This document shows, piece after piece, positions 16,601 to 24,487 of a stretch of 64,000 nucleotides of DNA. Numbering within the stretch: the stretch's first letter is position 1; each line of letters begins with the position of its first letter. The DNA comes from Actinospineispora eucalypti (GTDB lineage Bacteria > Actinomycetota > Actinomycetes > Mycobacteriales > Pseudonocardiaceae): NCBI GenBank assembly GCA_014208095.1, contig JACHMT010000007.1, positions 434,001 to 498,000 of the forward strand. Direction: 5' to 3'. Made by a program: the position numbers and the translations under genes. A model generated the notes under the pieces. The model searched no databases. It saw nothing but the letters and a program-made list of their open reading frames with translations, and was not told the DNA's origin.

Positions 16601-17285
16601 CCAGCACGTCGACCTGGCCGATGGTGCGCTGGTCGGCCACCGCGAACTGGCGCAGCTCGGAGACCTCGTCGCCCCACATCTCCACCCGCACCGGGTGCTC
16701 GGCGGTGGGCGGGAACACGTCCACGATTCCCCCGCGCACGGCGAACTCGCCGCGCCCGGTGACCATGTCCACCCGCTGGTAGGCCAGCTCGACCAGGCGG
16801 TGCAGCAGGCCGTCGAAGTCGTGCTCGTCGCCGGGCTTCAGGGCCAGCGGATCCAGCCGGCCGAGTCCGGGCGCGATCGGCTGGATCAGGCTGCGCACCG
16901 CCGCTACCAGCACCCTCGGCCGGCCCTCACCGGTGTGCAGCCGGCGGAAGAGGGAAACCCGGCGGCCCACCGTGTCGCTGCGCGGGGACAGCCGCTCGTG
17001 CGGCAGCGTCTCCCAGGACGGCAGCACCGCTACGGCGTCCGGCCCGACCAGCCCGGCCAGCGCGGCACCGAGGTCCTCCGCCTCGCGCTCGGTGGCGCAC
17101 ACGGCCAGGGTGGCCGGTGCCCCGGCCGGGTCGGCGCCGGCCAGCGCGCCGGCCACGAACGGGCGCAGCGCGGCCGGCCCCTCGATGCGCAGGGTCGGAT
17201 GGTCCAGGGCATCGGACAGCGCGGCCAGGCCCGGGTCAGCGAGCGCGGCGGAGAGCAGGCCGGGTGAGGCGATCAGGTCGGACAC
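13692..17285 (-). CDS. mfd: Mfd, transcription-repair coupling factor
   Basis: 1197 residues, the normal length. Mfd is a DNA translocase that removes stalled RNA polymerase and recruits UvrA. In order it shows a UvrB-homology N-terminal region, the RNA-polymerase-interacting CarD/RID domain (LKPGDFVVHSQHGIGRFIEM...), the helicase motor with Walker A SGDVGFGKTEIA, DEEQ box VIVDEEQRFG, motif III MSATPIPRTL and motif VI QLRGRVGRGRERGYAYF, and a C-terminal regulatory domain. The GTG start at 17285 (VSDLIASPGLL) has AAGGAA upstream; a longer frame to 17342 lacks support. It is the first gene of the mfd-SurA-like-mazG operon, the same order as M. tuberculosis mfd-mazG. Confidence 0.96.
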   Translation of the reverse strand: MSDLIASPGLLSAALADPGLAALSDALDHPTLRIEGPAALRPFVAGALAGADPAGAPATLAVCATEREAEDLGAALAGLVGPDAVAVLPSWETLPHERLSPRSDTVGRRVSLFRRLHTGEGRPRVLVAAVRSLIQPIAPGLGRLDPLALKPGDEHDFDGLLHRLVELAYQRVDMVTGRGEFAVRGGIVDVFPPTAEHPVRVEMWGDEVSELRQFAVADQRTIGQVDVLDAPPCRELLLTEPVRERAAALAEQHGNNQQLAELLNRLAEGIPAEGMESLIPVLCEGSLDLLTDLLPPGAHVLLVDPERIRTRARDLVRTGQEFLEASWLAAAGTEAQAPIDVGQSAYRDLAEIEEHALATGRRWWTLSPFGTDETGDADTIRPGFHAIESYKGELPRALSDLRKHTTEGGAAVLLLAGSGTAQRAVEQLGEAEVPARLVTEGLTTQPEKGLVTVAQGVLADGFTAPELGLMVLTEADLTGNRTAPGEIRKLASRRRNAVELDSLKPGDFVVHSQHGIGRFIEMRERTVAGARREYLVLEYAASKRGQPADRLYVPTDQLDEVSRYVGGEVPALNKMGGSDWAKTKGKARRAVRQIAAQLVQLYAARKSSPGHAFAPDTPWQREMEDAFPHTETPDQLAAINEVKRDMEQPSPMDRVVSGDVGFGKTEIAVRAAFKAVQDGKQVAVLVPTTLLASQHLQTFADRMRSFPVVVKGLSRFTDAHEAEETVRGMAEGKVDVVIGTHRLLQTGVRWKDLGLVIVDEEQRFGVEHKEHITALRAHVDVLAMSATPIPRTLEMSLAGIRELSTIATPPEERHPVLTYVGAHDRKQVAAAIRRELLRDGQVFYVHNRVSTIERAAREVRDMVPEARVAVAHGQMNEEVLERTVQGFWHNEYDVLVCTTIVENGLDISNANTLIVERAENLGLSQLHQLRGRVGRGRERGYAYFLYPAESPLTETAYDRLATIAQHSELGAGQAVAMKDLEIRGAGNILGAEQSGHIAGVGFDLYVRLVGEAVAAFRKQGGAGDAPEEEQLAEVRVELPVDAHVPHDYVTGERLRLEVYRKIAEAGDHGALTAIEEELTDRYGALPIPVRNLIAVAAFRQTCRDHRVSEVAMGGNSVRVAPVDLPDSAQLRLRRLYPKATYKAAAKTVVVPRPTEQGGRLGAPPLRDTELLDWCAQLLSNLRGPVEQRVAASAANLP

Positions 17286-17457
17286 GGAATTCCTTACGCG
17301 GGCCGGATTGGCGCATGCGGACAGACTCCTGCCCGGGACCATGAGACATGGCCGGGAGGAGCCACATACCCAGAGTACGCCGCGGCCCGAGGCAGTGTTC
17401 CCCCGCGGGCGCCAAACTGGCCGCCCGGCTCCGCCGGGTAGCTCCTACCCTGGAGGC

Positions 17458-18309
17458 ATGCCGGAGGCCGACTTGGACTGGGTGGTACGCCGCCCGCACC
17501 CGGCGCTGCGCGCGCTGGTCGAGCGGTACATCGGCTATCGCCAGCACGGGGTCACCCTGGACGTGCACCGGGGCCTGCCCAGCCGGAACGTCACGCTGAT
17601 CATCAGCCTGGCCGACCCGGTGCGCATGCTGGAGTCGCCGGCCCTCGGGCTGGACGCGCGCCGGTCGCAGGCGTTCGTCGGCGGGCTGCACACCGGGCCG
17701 GCCCTGATCGCGCAGGACTTCGAGCAGGCCGGCGTGCACGTGGAGATCAGCCCGATGGGCGTGCAGACCCTGCTCGGGGTGTCCGCGCCGGACCTGGCCG
17801 GGCAGATCCTGGACGTGGCCGACCTGCCCCGCCCGGGCCTGGCCGAGCTGCCGGAGCGGCTGTTCGAGGCGTCCGGCTGGGCGCGCCGGTTCGACCTGCT
17901 GGACCGGGCGCTGCTCACCGCGGCCACCTCGTCGACCACGCGTCGGGACCCGCCGGACGAGGTGAACTGGGCCTGGCGGCGGCTGGTCAGCACCGGCGGC
18001 ACCGTCAGCATCGGCTCGCTCGCCGAGGACGTCGGCTGGAGCCGCCGGCACTTCTCCCAGCGGTTCGCCCGCGAGCTGGGGCTGAGCCCGAAGCAGACGG
18101 CCAGGGTGGTCCGGTTCGGCCGGGCCGCCGCACTGGTGCGCACCCGCCCGATCGGCGGGTTGGCCGAGGTGGCCTACCGGTGCGGCTACTTCGACCAGGC
18201 GCACCTGACCAACGAATGGCGCGCGCTGGCCGGTTGCACGCCCAGCGTGTGGATCGCCGAGGAACTTCCCTTTCTCCAAGACGACCCGGGCCTCGCCGAA
18301 CCATCCTGA
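17458..18309 (+). CDS. AraC-type regulator with DUF6597-like N-terminal domain
   Basis: 283 residues from the ATG at 17458. The N-terminal half (PHPALRALVERYIGYRQHG...; GGLHTGPALIAQDFEQAGVHVEISPMGVQTLLG) matches the sensor region common in actinobacterial AraC proteins of the DUF6597 type. The C-terminus holds the paired HTH (IGSLAEDVGWSRRHFSQRFARELGLSPKQTARVVRFGRA and LAEVAYRCGYFDQAHLTNEWRALAGCTPSVW). The TACCCT hexamer at 17446-17451 ends seven bases before the A of the ATG, and GGAGG abuts the codon too closely to act as a ribosome site, so a leaderless transcript is likely. The VOC gene begins 5 bases after the stop and is the probable target. Confidence 0.88.
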   Translation: MPEADLDWVVRRPHPALRALVERYIGYRQHGVTLDVHRGLPSRNVTLIISLADPVRMLESPALGLDARRSQAFVGGLHTGPALIAQDFEQAGVHVEISPMGVQTLLGVSAPDLAGQILDVADLPRPGLAELPERLFEASGWARRFDLLDRALLTAATSSTTRRDPPDEVNWAWRRLVSTGGTVSIGSLAEDVGWSRRHFSQRFARELGLSPKQTARVVRFGRAAALVRTRPIGGLAEVAYRCGYFDQAHLTNEWRALAGCTPSVWIAEELPFLQDDPGLAEPS

Positions 18310-18313
18310 CCGC

Positions 18314-18712
18314 ATGACCACTCCACAGCCGACGGTGTGGCCGGCGCTGCGCTACGACGACGCACCGGCCGCGATGACCTTCCTGACCGAGGTGCTCGGC
18401 TTCCGCGAGGCGCTGCGGGTGCCCGACGACACCGGCGACATCGCGCACGCCGAGCTGCGCTGGCCGGAGGGCGGCGCGGTCATGCTCGGCTCCACCAGGC
18501 ACCGGGACGGCCTGCACGGCGAGATGCGCGCGGGTGTTTGCTCGGTTTACGTGGTCAGCGACCGGGTGGACTCGCTGTACCGGCAGGTCAAGGCCGCCGG
18601 CGCGGACGTGGCCAACGAGCTGGAGGACACGGACTACGGGTCGCACACGTTCACCGTGCGCGACCCCGAGGGCAACCACTGGACCTTCGGCACGTACCGG
18701 GGCGCTCCTTAA
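18314..18712 (+). CDS. VOC (glyoxalase/bleomycin-resistance) superfamily protein
   Basis: 132 residues with the paired beta-alpha-beta-beta-beta modules of the VOC fold: WPALRYDDAPAAMTFLTEVLGF and SVYVVSDRVDSLYRQVKAAGADV...HTFTVRDPEGNHWTFGTY. The DPEGNHW segment near the end carries a typical metal-ligand position. The family covers dioxygenases, lyases and antibiotic-binding proteins, so the activity is not fixed by the sequence. It lies five bases after the AraC-type gene and is probably co-transcribed; this regulator-VOC pairing is common in actinobacteria. Confidence 0.85.
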   Translation: MTTPQPTVWPALRYDDAPAAMTFLTEVLGFREALRVPDDTGDIAHAELRWPEGGAVMLGSTRHRDGLHGEMRAGVCSVYVVSDRVDSLYRQVKAAGADVANELEDTDYGSHTFTVRDPEGNHWTFGTYRGAP

Positions 18713-18716
18713 CGTG

Positions 18717-18930
18717 CGTTGGGTACGGGGTCGGGTTCTAGAGACGCTTGGACGGCGCGGCTGGGGACCGCCGCGGTTCGGGAGCGGCCTCGTGCGTCGG
18801 GCACGGGTTGGGTCCAAAGAAAGCTTGGACGGCGCGGCTCAGGAGCGCCACGGCTGGGAGCGGCCTCTGGCGTGGGCACGGGGTTGGTCCGAGAACGCTC
18901 GGACGGCGCGGCTCCGCGCCTCGCGCGGCT
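18717..18930. repeat. Three degenerate tandem copies of the R4 motif
   Basis: CTTGGACGGCGCGGCT occurs at 18747 and 18824, and CTCGGACGGCGCGGCT at 18898, spaced 77 and 74 bp apart. The units around them share GGGAGCGGCCTC and GGGCACGGG blocks. A reversed partial copy (CCGTCCAAGCGATCTTGAAACC) lies at about 19258-19279. The whole 18713-19293 spacer (580 bp) has no credible gene; it contains only these copies and the hairpins at 19000 and 19136. Confidence 0.65.
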
Positions 18931-18999
18931 CCGGAGCCGCCGCTCGCTACGGAGCGTGAGCGCAACCCGCCCGGCCGAGCGCCTCTTTCGCCGAGCGCA

Positions 19000-19040
19000 A
19001 GCTCAGTCCCCTTTGATCATGGTCGCCACCGGACTCAGCC
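19000..19040. repeat. R5 hairpin repeat, copy 1
   Basis: AGCTCAGTCC and GGACTCAGCC form an imperfect stem around a loop containing TTTGATCATGG. The same arrangement, with a perfect 10-bp stem and CCGATCATGG in the loop, is at 55019-55059. The sequence following both copies (AGC(A/G)CTCGA(T/C)G) is also conserved. Confidence 0.6.
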
Positions 19041-19135
19041 AGCACTCGATGCGGAGGACCCCGTCCTACCCGCCAAATCCGAGCCCTCACGAGCACACTG
19101 AGTAACCGAGTAAACGAGTAGCCGAGGGCGCCGAG

Positions 19136-19184
19136 ATCTACCTCAGGGGTGTCGCGGCCATGATCAAAGCCCGCTCAGGTAGAT
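19136..19184. repeat. R5-related hairpin (reverse orientation)
   Basis: ATCTACCT at 19136-19143 pairs with AGGTAGAT at 19177-19184. The loop contains CCATGATCAAAG, the reverse complement of the loop in the copy at 19000. The loop is conserved while the stem sequence differs, so the element appears to be conserved in shape rather than in stem sequence. Confidence 0.5.
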
Positions 19185-19293
19185 GTCGACGGGACGGAGC
19201 CGCCGCCAACCGGCCGGAACGCGCGGGCCGGCACCCAGGCCAGCACAAAACCCGGCCGCGGCCGTCCAAGCGATCTTGAAACCCGCGCCCTGC

Positions 19294-19872
19294 CTAGCCG
19301 GCGCTCGCCCGGCGGGCCGCTTCCTCGAGGCGGGTGAGGTGGGCGGTCCAGTACTCCTGGTCCCCGGGCGCCATGTTGTCCCGGTCGGGCCGCGAGCCGA
19401 CCGACCCGTCCAACCCCTCGCGCAGGATGTCCGCGTGCCCGAGGTGCCGGTTGGTCTCGGCGACCACGTGCACCAATATTCGGTGCAGAGTTACCTCGGT
19501 CCGCTCCGGCGGCCACCAGGGAACCCGGCCGACGGCGTGCGGTTCCAGTTCGTCGATGGTGGCGTCGGCGTGCGCCCAGGCCCTCCGGTACAGGCCTGTC
19601 ACCCACTCCCGGGACTCGTCGGCCGTCGCCCACAGGTCGTCGTTGGGGTCGGCGTCCTCGGCGGTCCAGGGCAGCGGCTCGGTCGCCGGGCGGCCGAAGA
19701 CCAGCCCGAAGTAGCCGAACTCGATCGTCGCCAGGTGTTTGACCAGGCCCAGCAGGTTGGTGCCGGTCGGGGTGAGCGGGCGGCGGATGTCGTACTCCCC
19801 GACGCCCTCGAGTTTCCACAGCATGGACTCCCGGGCGGTCCGGAGGTACTCGTGCAGGGCTGACGCGGTCAT
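19294..19872 (-). CDS. DinB/DUF664 family protein
   Basis: 192 residues from the ATG at 19872 (MTASALHEYLRTAR). The four-helix DinB-like pattern shows in SMLWKLEGVGEYDIRRPLTPTGTNLLGLVKHLATIEFGYF, with a conserved His after LVK. The C-terminal half has HRILVHVVAETNRHLGHADILREGLDG, whose His residues match the metal site of the family. Members include mycothiol-dependent transferases and many of unknown role. It is divergent from the MFS gene with only 33 bp between start codons, so their promoters must overlap. Thiol-dependent detoxification is possible but unproven. Confidence 0.85.
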   Translation of the reverse strand: MTASALHEYLRTARESMLWKLEGVGEYDIRRPLTPTGTNLLGLVKHLATIEFGYFGLVFGRPATEPLPWTAEDADPNDDLWATADESREWVTGLYRRAWAHADATIDELEPHAVGRVPWWPPERTEVTLHRILVHVVAETNRHLGHADILREGLDGSVGSRPDRDNMAPGDQEYWTAHLTRLEEAARRASAG

Positions 19873-19905
19873 GCGGGAAATCGTTCCACCAACGAGAATC
19901 GCGGT

Positions 19906-21099
19906 ATGGCACTGCCCGACGAGCGGCACCGGCGGCGGGCCTTGCTGGCGCTGTGCACCACCGAGATCACCAGCTGGGGAGTGCTGTACTACTCGTTCCC
20001 GGTGCTGCTGGGACCGGTGACCGGCGCGACCGGCTGGTCGGCCGGCGCCACGCTGAGCGCGTTCTCCGCCGGGCTGCTGGTCTCCGCGATGTGCGCGGTG
20101 CCGGTGGGCCGGGCGCTGGACCGGTACGGCCCGCGCCCGGTGATGACCACCGGATCGGTGCTCGGCACGGCCGCGCTGCTCGGGGTGGCCGCCGCACCCG
20201 CCCTGCCGTGGCTGTTCGCGGCCTGCGCGCTGGTCGGGGTGGCCCAGTCGATGCTGCTGTACCCGCCGGCGTTCGCCGCGCTGACCCGCTGGTACGGGCC
20301 GGCCCGGGTGCGCGCGATCACCGTGCTCTCCCTGGCCGGCGGCCTGGCCAGCACCGTGTTCGCGCCGCCGACCGCGCTGCTCGCCGAAGCAGTGGGCTGG
20401 CGGTGGACGTTCGTCGCCCTGGCCGCCGTGCTCGCCCTGCTCACCGGGCCGCTGCACCTGTGCTTCCTGCGGCTGCCCTGGACACCGGCGCACCGGCGGG
20501 AGCGGGCCGAGGGCGGGATCAAGCAGGTGCTGCGCACCCGGCCGTTCCTGCTGCTGGTCGCCGCCCTGACGCTGGCCTCGTTCGCGTTCTACGGCGCCAC
20601 CCTGAACCTGGTGCCGCTGCTCACCGGGCGCGGCGTGGACAACACGGTGGCCGCCACGATGCTCGGCCTGGTCGGCGCCGGCCAGGTGCTCGGACGGCTG
20701 GGCTACCCCACCCTCACCCGGCTCACCGGCGCCGGCGGGCGCACCGCCGCCGTGCTCGCCGTCGGTGCGCTGACCACCGCCGCGCTGGCCGCGGTGACCG
20801 GTCCGCTGGTCGCCGTCGGCGCCGTCGCGCTGGCCGCCGGGGCCACCCGGGGCACCTACACGCTGCTCCAGGCGACCGCGGTCAGCGACCGGTGGGGCAC
20901 CGCCGCCTACGCCACCCTGACCGGCATCGCCATCACCCCGGCCACGGCGGCGATGGCGGTGGGGCCGGCCGGCACCGCGCTGCTGGCCGAGCGGCTGGGC
21001 AGCTACCCGGCCAGCTTCTACCTGCTCACCGGGTTGTTGCTGGTCGCGGCGGGCATCGCGCTGGGCACCAAGGTCACTCTCGAGCGCGGAACGCGCTAG
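19906..21099 (+). CDS. Major facilitator superfamily transporter
   Basis: 397 residues with about twelve transmembrane helices. The loop between helices 2 and 3 has a motif-A variant, VGRALDRYGPRPVMTTG. No substrate-specific motif was recognised. It is divergent from the DinB-like gene and its stop is 5 bp from that of the convergent S41 peptidase. The last codons (LERGTR, stop TAG) are made by the hairpin AGCGCG-GAA-CGCGCT at 21083-21097, which is the first hairpin of the R6 element, so the C-terminus may be repeat-derived. Confidence 0.88.
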   Translation: MALPDERHRRRALLALCTTEITSWGVLYYSFPVLLGPVTGATGWSAGATLSAFSAGLLVSAMCAVPVGRALDRYGPRPVMTTGSVLGTAALLGVAAAPALPWLFAACALVGVAQSMLLYPPAFAALTRWYGPARVRAITVLSLAGGLASTVFAPPTALLAEAVGWRWTFVALAAVLALLTGPLHLCFLRLPWTPAHRRERAEGGIKQVLRTRPFLLLVAALTLASFAFYGATLNLVPLLTGRGVDNTVAATMLGLVGAGQVLGRLGYPTLTRLTGAGGRTAAVLAVGALTTAALAAVTGPLVAVGAVALAAGATRGTYTLLQATAVSDRWGTAAYATLTGIAITPATAAMAVGPAGTALLAERLGSYPASFYLLTGLLLVAAGIALGTKVTLERGTR

Positions 21100-21104
21100 G
21101 CCGG

Positions 21105-24100
21105 TCAGGCGCGCGCGGGAGACCGAGGTGGGAGCGGGGCCCGGGCCCGGGAGGGCCGGGTGGCCGGGTCGGGAGGCGTCGCGGCCGGGCGCTCGGCCAG
21201 CGCGGCCAGGGCCAGGTCCACGGCGGCGGCGAGCTGCGGGTCGCGGCCGGTCACGTGGTCGTCCGGGGTCGTCACCACCTCCACGTCCGGCGCCACCCCG
21301 CCGTTCTCCACCTCCCAGCCGACGTTGTCGAACCAGGCCGCGTACCGGGGCTGGGTCACCAGGGTGCCGTCCACCAGCCGGTACCGGCTGTCGATGCCGA
21401 TCACCCCGCCCCAGGTGCGCACCCCGACCACCTGGCCGATGCCCATCCGGCGGAACGCGGCGGTGACGATGTCCCCGTCCGAACCGGAGAACTCGTTCGC
21501 CACCGCGACCACCGGGCCGCGCGGCGCGTCCAGCGGGTACGTGGTCGGCTGGCCGTGCCGCACCACGTCCCAGCCGATCACCCGCCGGGCCAGCTTCTCG
21601 ATCACCAGCTGCGAGGTGTGCCCGCCCCGGTTCTCCCGGACGTCCACGATCAGGCCCTCGCGCGCTGTCTCCCGGCCGAGGTCGCGGTGCAGCTGCGCCC
21701 AGCCGCTGGCCACCATGTCCGGCACGTGCAGGTAGCCCAGCCGCCCCTCCGAGCGGTCGGCCACGAACGCCCGCCGGCTGGCCACCCAGTCCTGGTAGCG
21801 CAGCTGCTCGTCGTCGTACAGCGGCAGCACCACCACCCGGCGCAGCACCCCGTCCGGGCCGGCCGCCACGGTCAGCTCGGTCGGTTGGCCGGCCGTGCCG
21901 ACCAGCAGCGGGGCCGGACCGGTCACCGGGTCGACCGGCCGTCCGCCCACGGCGAGCAGTACGTCACCCGCCCGCACGTCCACCCCGGGGGCGGTCAGCG
22001 GGCTCACCGCGCGCGGGTCCGACGACTCGCCGGGCAGCACCCGGGCCACCCGCCAGCGGCCGTCCTCGGTGCGCTCCAGGTCGGCGCCGAGCAGCCCCGG
22101 CCGGGCGCCGGTGCTTCCGGAACCCGGCGGGGTGACGTAGGCGTGCGAGGTGCCCAGCTCGCCCTGCACCTCCCACAGCAGGTCGACCAGGTCGTCGTGG
22201 CTGCCCACCGCCTCCACCAGCGGCCGGTAGCGGGCCAGCTCGCCGGCCCAGTCCACGCCGGCCATGTCGGCCACCCAGAAGTGGTCGCGCATCAGCCGCC
22301 CGGCCTCGTCGTACATCTGCCGCCACTCGGCGGTGGGGTCCACGGTGAGCGCGATCCGGCTCAGGTCGATGTCGAACTCGTCCGCGCTGTCGTCACCGGG
22401 CTTGTCCGAGCCGGACCGGTCGGTGCGCAGCACCCGGAGCGAGCGGCGGTCCCGCACGGCCAGCCGGGTTCCGTCCCCGCTCACCTCGAACCCGTCCGCC
22501 GGGTCGGCGATCCGGTCGTGCCGGCGCCGGGCCAGGTCGTAGCGCTCCAACACCGGGCGCGGCCCCTCGGTGCCCTCGGCCAGCCCGTCCCCGAGCACCC
22601 CGGTGGGCGTGGTGCGCAGCCACAGCAGGCAGTCCTTGCCGGCCCGCAGCCGGTAGTACCGCGCCTCCCCGACCGGCAGCGCGACCACCCGCTCGGGCAG
22701 CCCCTCGGCGTCCACCACCAGCTTCGGCGGGGCGTCCTTCTCGTCCTTTTCCTCGCCCTTGTCCTCGTCCTGCTCCTCGGTCTTCTCCTCCGCCTTCTCC
22801 GAGGGAGGGGTGTCCTCGGAGCCGTCCGCCGGGCGCCCCTCCGGGGACGGGCCGAACGGGGACGGCGTGCGCGCGGCCAGCGGCACCAGGAACGGCCGGC
22901 AGCCGTTCGGGAAGGACAGGTCGAACGAGTGCGCGTCGTAGATCGGGTCGAAACTGCGGTAGGACAGGAAGGCCAGGTACTTGCCGTCCGAGGTGAACAC
23001 CGGCGAGGTGTCCACGAACCGGGTGGGCGTCACCGCGATGGGCACCGGCGGGGTGTCCCCGTCCCACTCCGACGGCCGGGCGATCAGGATCCGGCGCAAC
23101 CCGGCCTCCACCGGGTCCGACCAGGCCAGCCACTCGTTGTCCGGGGAGAAGGCCAGCCCGGACACCTCACCGTCCGCGCCCCTGGCCAGCTCGCGCAGCT
23201 CCCCGTCGGCCACCCGGAACACCAGCAGCCGGCCGTCGTGGCAGGCCAGCGCCACGGTCTGGCCGTCCGGGGCGCAGGCCACCTCGAGCACCCGGCCGAT
23301 CTCGCCGGCCCCGTACCGCTCCGGCGGCGGGGGCGGCGCGTTGTCCGGGGCGCGCAGCGGGGCGATCTCCAGCGCGTCCTCCCCCTCGGCGTCGCTGATC
23401 CACACCGCGCGGTCGGTCCCCAGCGGCCGGGCCAGCCGGGTGCGCACCCCGTCGGTGGCGGCGAGGGTGCGCGCCGGGCCGTCCCGGTGGGTCAGCCGGT
23501 GCACGGTGCCCCGCACCCCGACCACGCTCAGCCGCCCGGAGTGGTCCGGAACGGCGGAGACCACGTGCCGGTCCGCGCTGATCTGGTAGCGGGCGCGCGC
23601 GGTGCGCGGGCCACCCAGCCGGACGTCCAGCCGGCGGGGCGCGGCGTCCAGCGAGTCCAGCAGGTACAGCTGACCGGCCGACTCGTAGACCACCCGGGTG
23701 CCGTCCGTGGTGGCGTGCCGGGCGTAGAACTGGGGCTCCCCCGGGGCGCCGTGGTCGCTGTGCCGGCGCAGGTCAGTGCCGTCCGGGGCGACCGAGTACA
23801 GGTTGCCCCAGCCCTCGTGGTCGGCCAGGAACGCGATCCGCCCGCCGACCAGCATCGGCGCCTCGATGTTGCCGTCCAGCTCGGGCAGCAGCCGGACGAA
23901 CCCGGCCTCCTGGCCGGCCCGCCACCACAGCTTGCCGGCGGTGCCGCCCCGGTAGCGCTTCCACCACGCCGGCTCGCGGGACATGACCGCGCTGAGCAGC
24001 ACCGCCCCCTGCTCGCCGATGGCCAGGTCGGCCACCGGGCCGAAGGGCAGGCGACGGGCCGGCCCGCCGTCCACCGGCACCGCCCGCGCCCAGGTGCGGC

Positions 24101-24437
24101 GGCCCGACGGCTGCTCGGCGGCGCTGATCGCGATGACCTCGTCCCGGTCGGTCCAGCCCAGCGTCAACGTCTTGGCATCGCCCCAGTAGGTGAGCCGGGT
24201 GGCCAGGCCGCCCTCGGTGTCCGCCACCAGCGCCTCCGGCGCGCCGTCCCGGTAGGACGTCCACGCCACCCGGGACCCGTCCGCGTGCAGCCGGGGATTG
24301 CGCACCGGCTCCTGGTCGGCGGACAGCCGGTAGGCCCGCCCTCCGTCCACCGATCCGAGCCAGATGTCGTTCTCCGCGACGAACACCAGGGTCGAGCCGC
24401 GCACATGCGGGAATCGCAGGTAGCTGGGCGAGTTCAT
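21105..24437 (-). CDS. Tricorn-type S41 family peptidase with beta-propellers and PDZ domain
   Basis: 1110 residues, no signal peptide, so probably cytoplasmic. The N-terminal 640 or so residues are two beta-propeller blocks with repeated WD/TolB-like strands (FVAENDIWLGSVDGGRAYRLS..., LAFSPDNEWLAWSDPV..., FTSDGKYLAFLSYRSFDP). A C1 helical region follows (WRQMYDEAGRLMRDHFWVADMAGVDW), then a PDZ domain (GVDVRAGDVLLAVGGRPVDP), then the S41 core with the nucleophile region ANEFSGSDGDIVTAAFRRMG and GVRTWGGVIG. Tricorn proteases degrade peptides released by the proteasome. An unusual Glu/Lys-rich insert (EKAEEKTEEQDEDKGEEKDE) sits between blades. The ATG at 24437 is the chosen start. Confidence 0.92.
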   Translation of the reverse strand: MNSPSYLRFPHVRGSTLVFVAENDIWLGSVDGGRAYRLSADQEPVRNPRLHADGSRVAWTSYRDGAPEALVADTEGGLATRLTYWGDAKTLTLGWTDRDEVIAISAAEQPSGRRTWARAVPVDGGPARRLPFGPVADLAIGEQGAVLLSAVMSREPAWWKRYRGGTAGKLWWRAGQEAGFVRLLPELDGNIEAPMLVGGRIAFLADHEGWGNLYSVAPDGTDLRRHSDHGAPGEPQFYARHATTDGTRVVYESAGQLYLLDSLDAAPRRLDVRLGGPRTARARYQISADRHVVSAVPDHSGRLSVVGVRGTVHRLTHRDGPARTLAATDGVRTRLARPLGTDRAVWISDAEGEDALEIAPLRAPDNAPPPPPERYGAGEIGRVLEVACAPDGQTVALACHDGRLLVFRVADGELRELARGADGEVSGLAFSPDNEWLAWSDPVEAGLRRILIARPSEWDGDTPPVPIAVTPTRFVDTSPVFTSDGKYLAFLSYRSFDPIYDAHSFDLSFPNGCRPFLVPLAARTPSPFGPSPEGRPADGSEDTPPSEKAEEKTEEQDEDKGEEKDEKDAPPKLVVDAEGLPERVVALPVGEARYYRLRAGKDCLLWLRTTPTGVLGDGLAEGTEGPRPVLERYDLARRRHDRIADPADGFEVSGDGTRLAVRDRRSLRVLRTDRSGSDKPGDDSADEFDIDLSRIALTVDPTAEWRQMYDEAGRLMRDHFWVADMAGVDWAGELARYRPLVEAVGSHDDLVDLLWEVQGELGTSHAYVTPPGSGSTGARPGLLGADLERTEDGRWRVARVLPGESSDPRAVSPLTAPGVDVRAGDVLLAVGGRPVDPVTGPAPLLVGTAGQPTELTVAAGPDGVLRRVVVLPLYDDEQLRYQDWVASRRAFVADRSEGRLGYLHVPDMVASGWAQLHRDLGRETAREGLIVDVRENRGGHTSQLVIEKLARRVIGWDVVRHGQPTTYPLDAPRGPVVAVANEFSGSDGDIVTAAFRRMGIGQVVGVRTWGGVIGIDSRYRLVDGTLVTQPRYAAWFDNVGWEVENGGVAPDVEVVTTPDDHVTGRDPQLAAAVDLALAALAERPAATPPDPATRPSRARAPLPPRSPARA

Positions 24438-24487
24438 GGCCAGACGGTAATAGGGCGGCCTCGGCGGCCGGACGGCAGGATGAACCC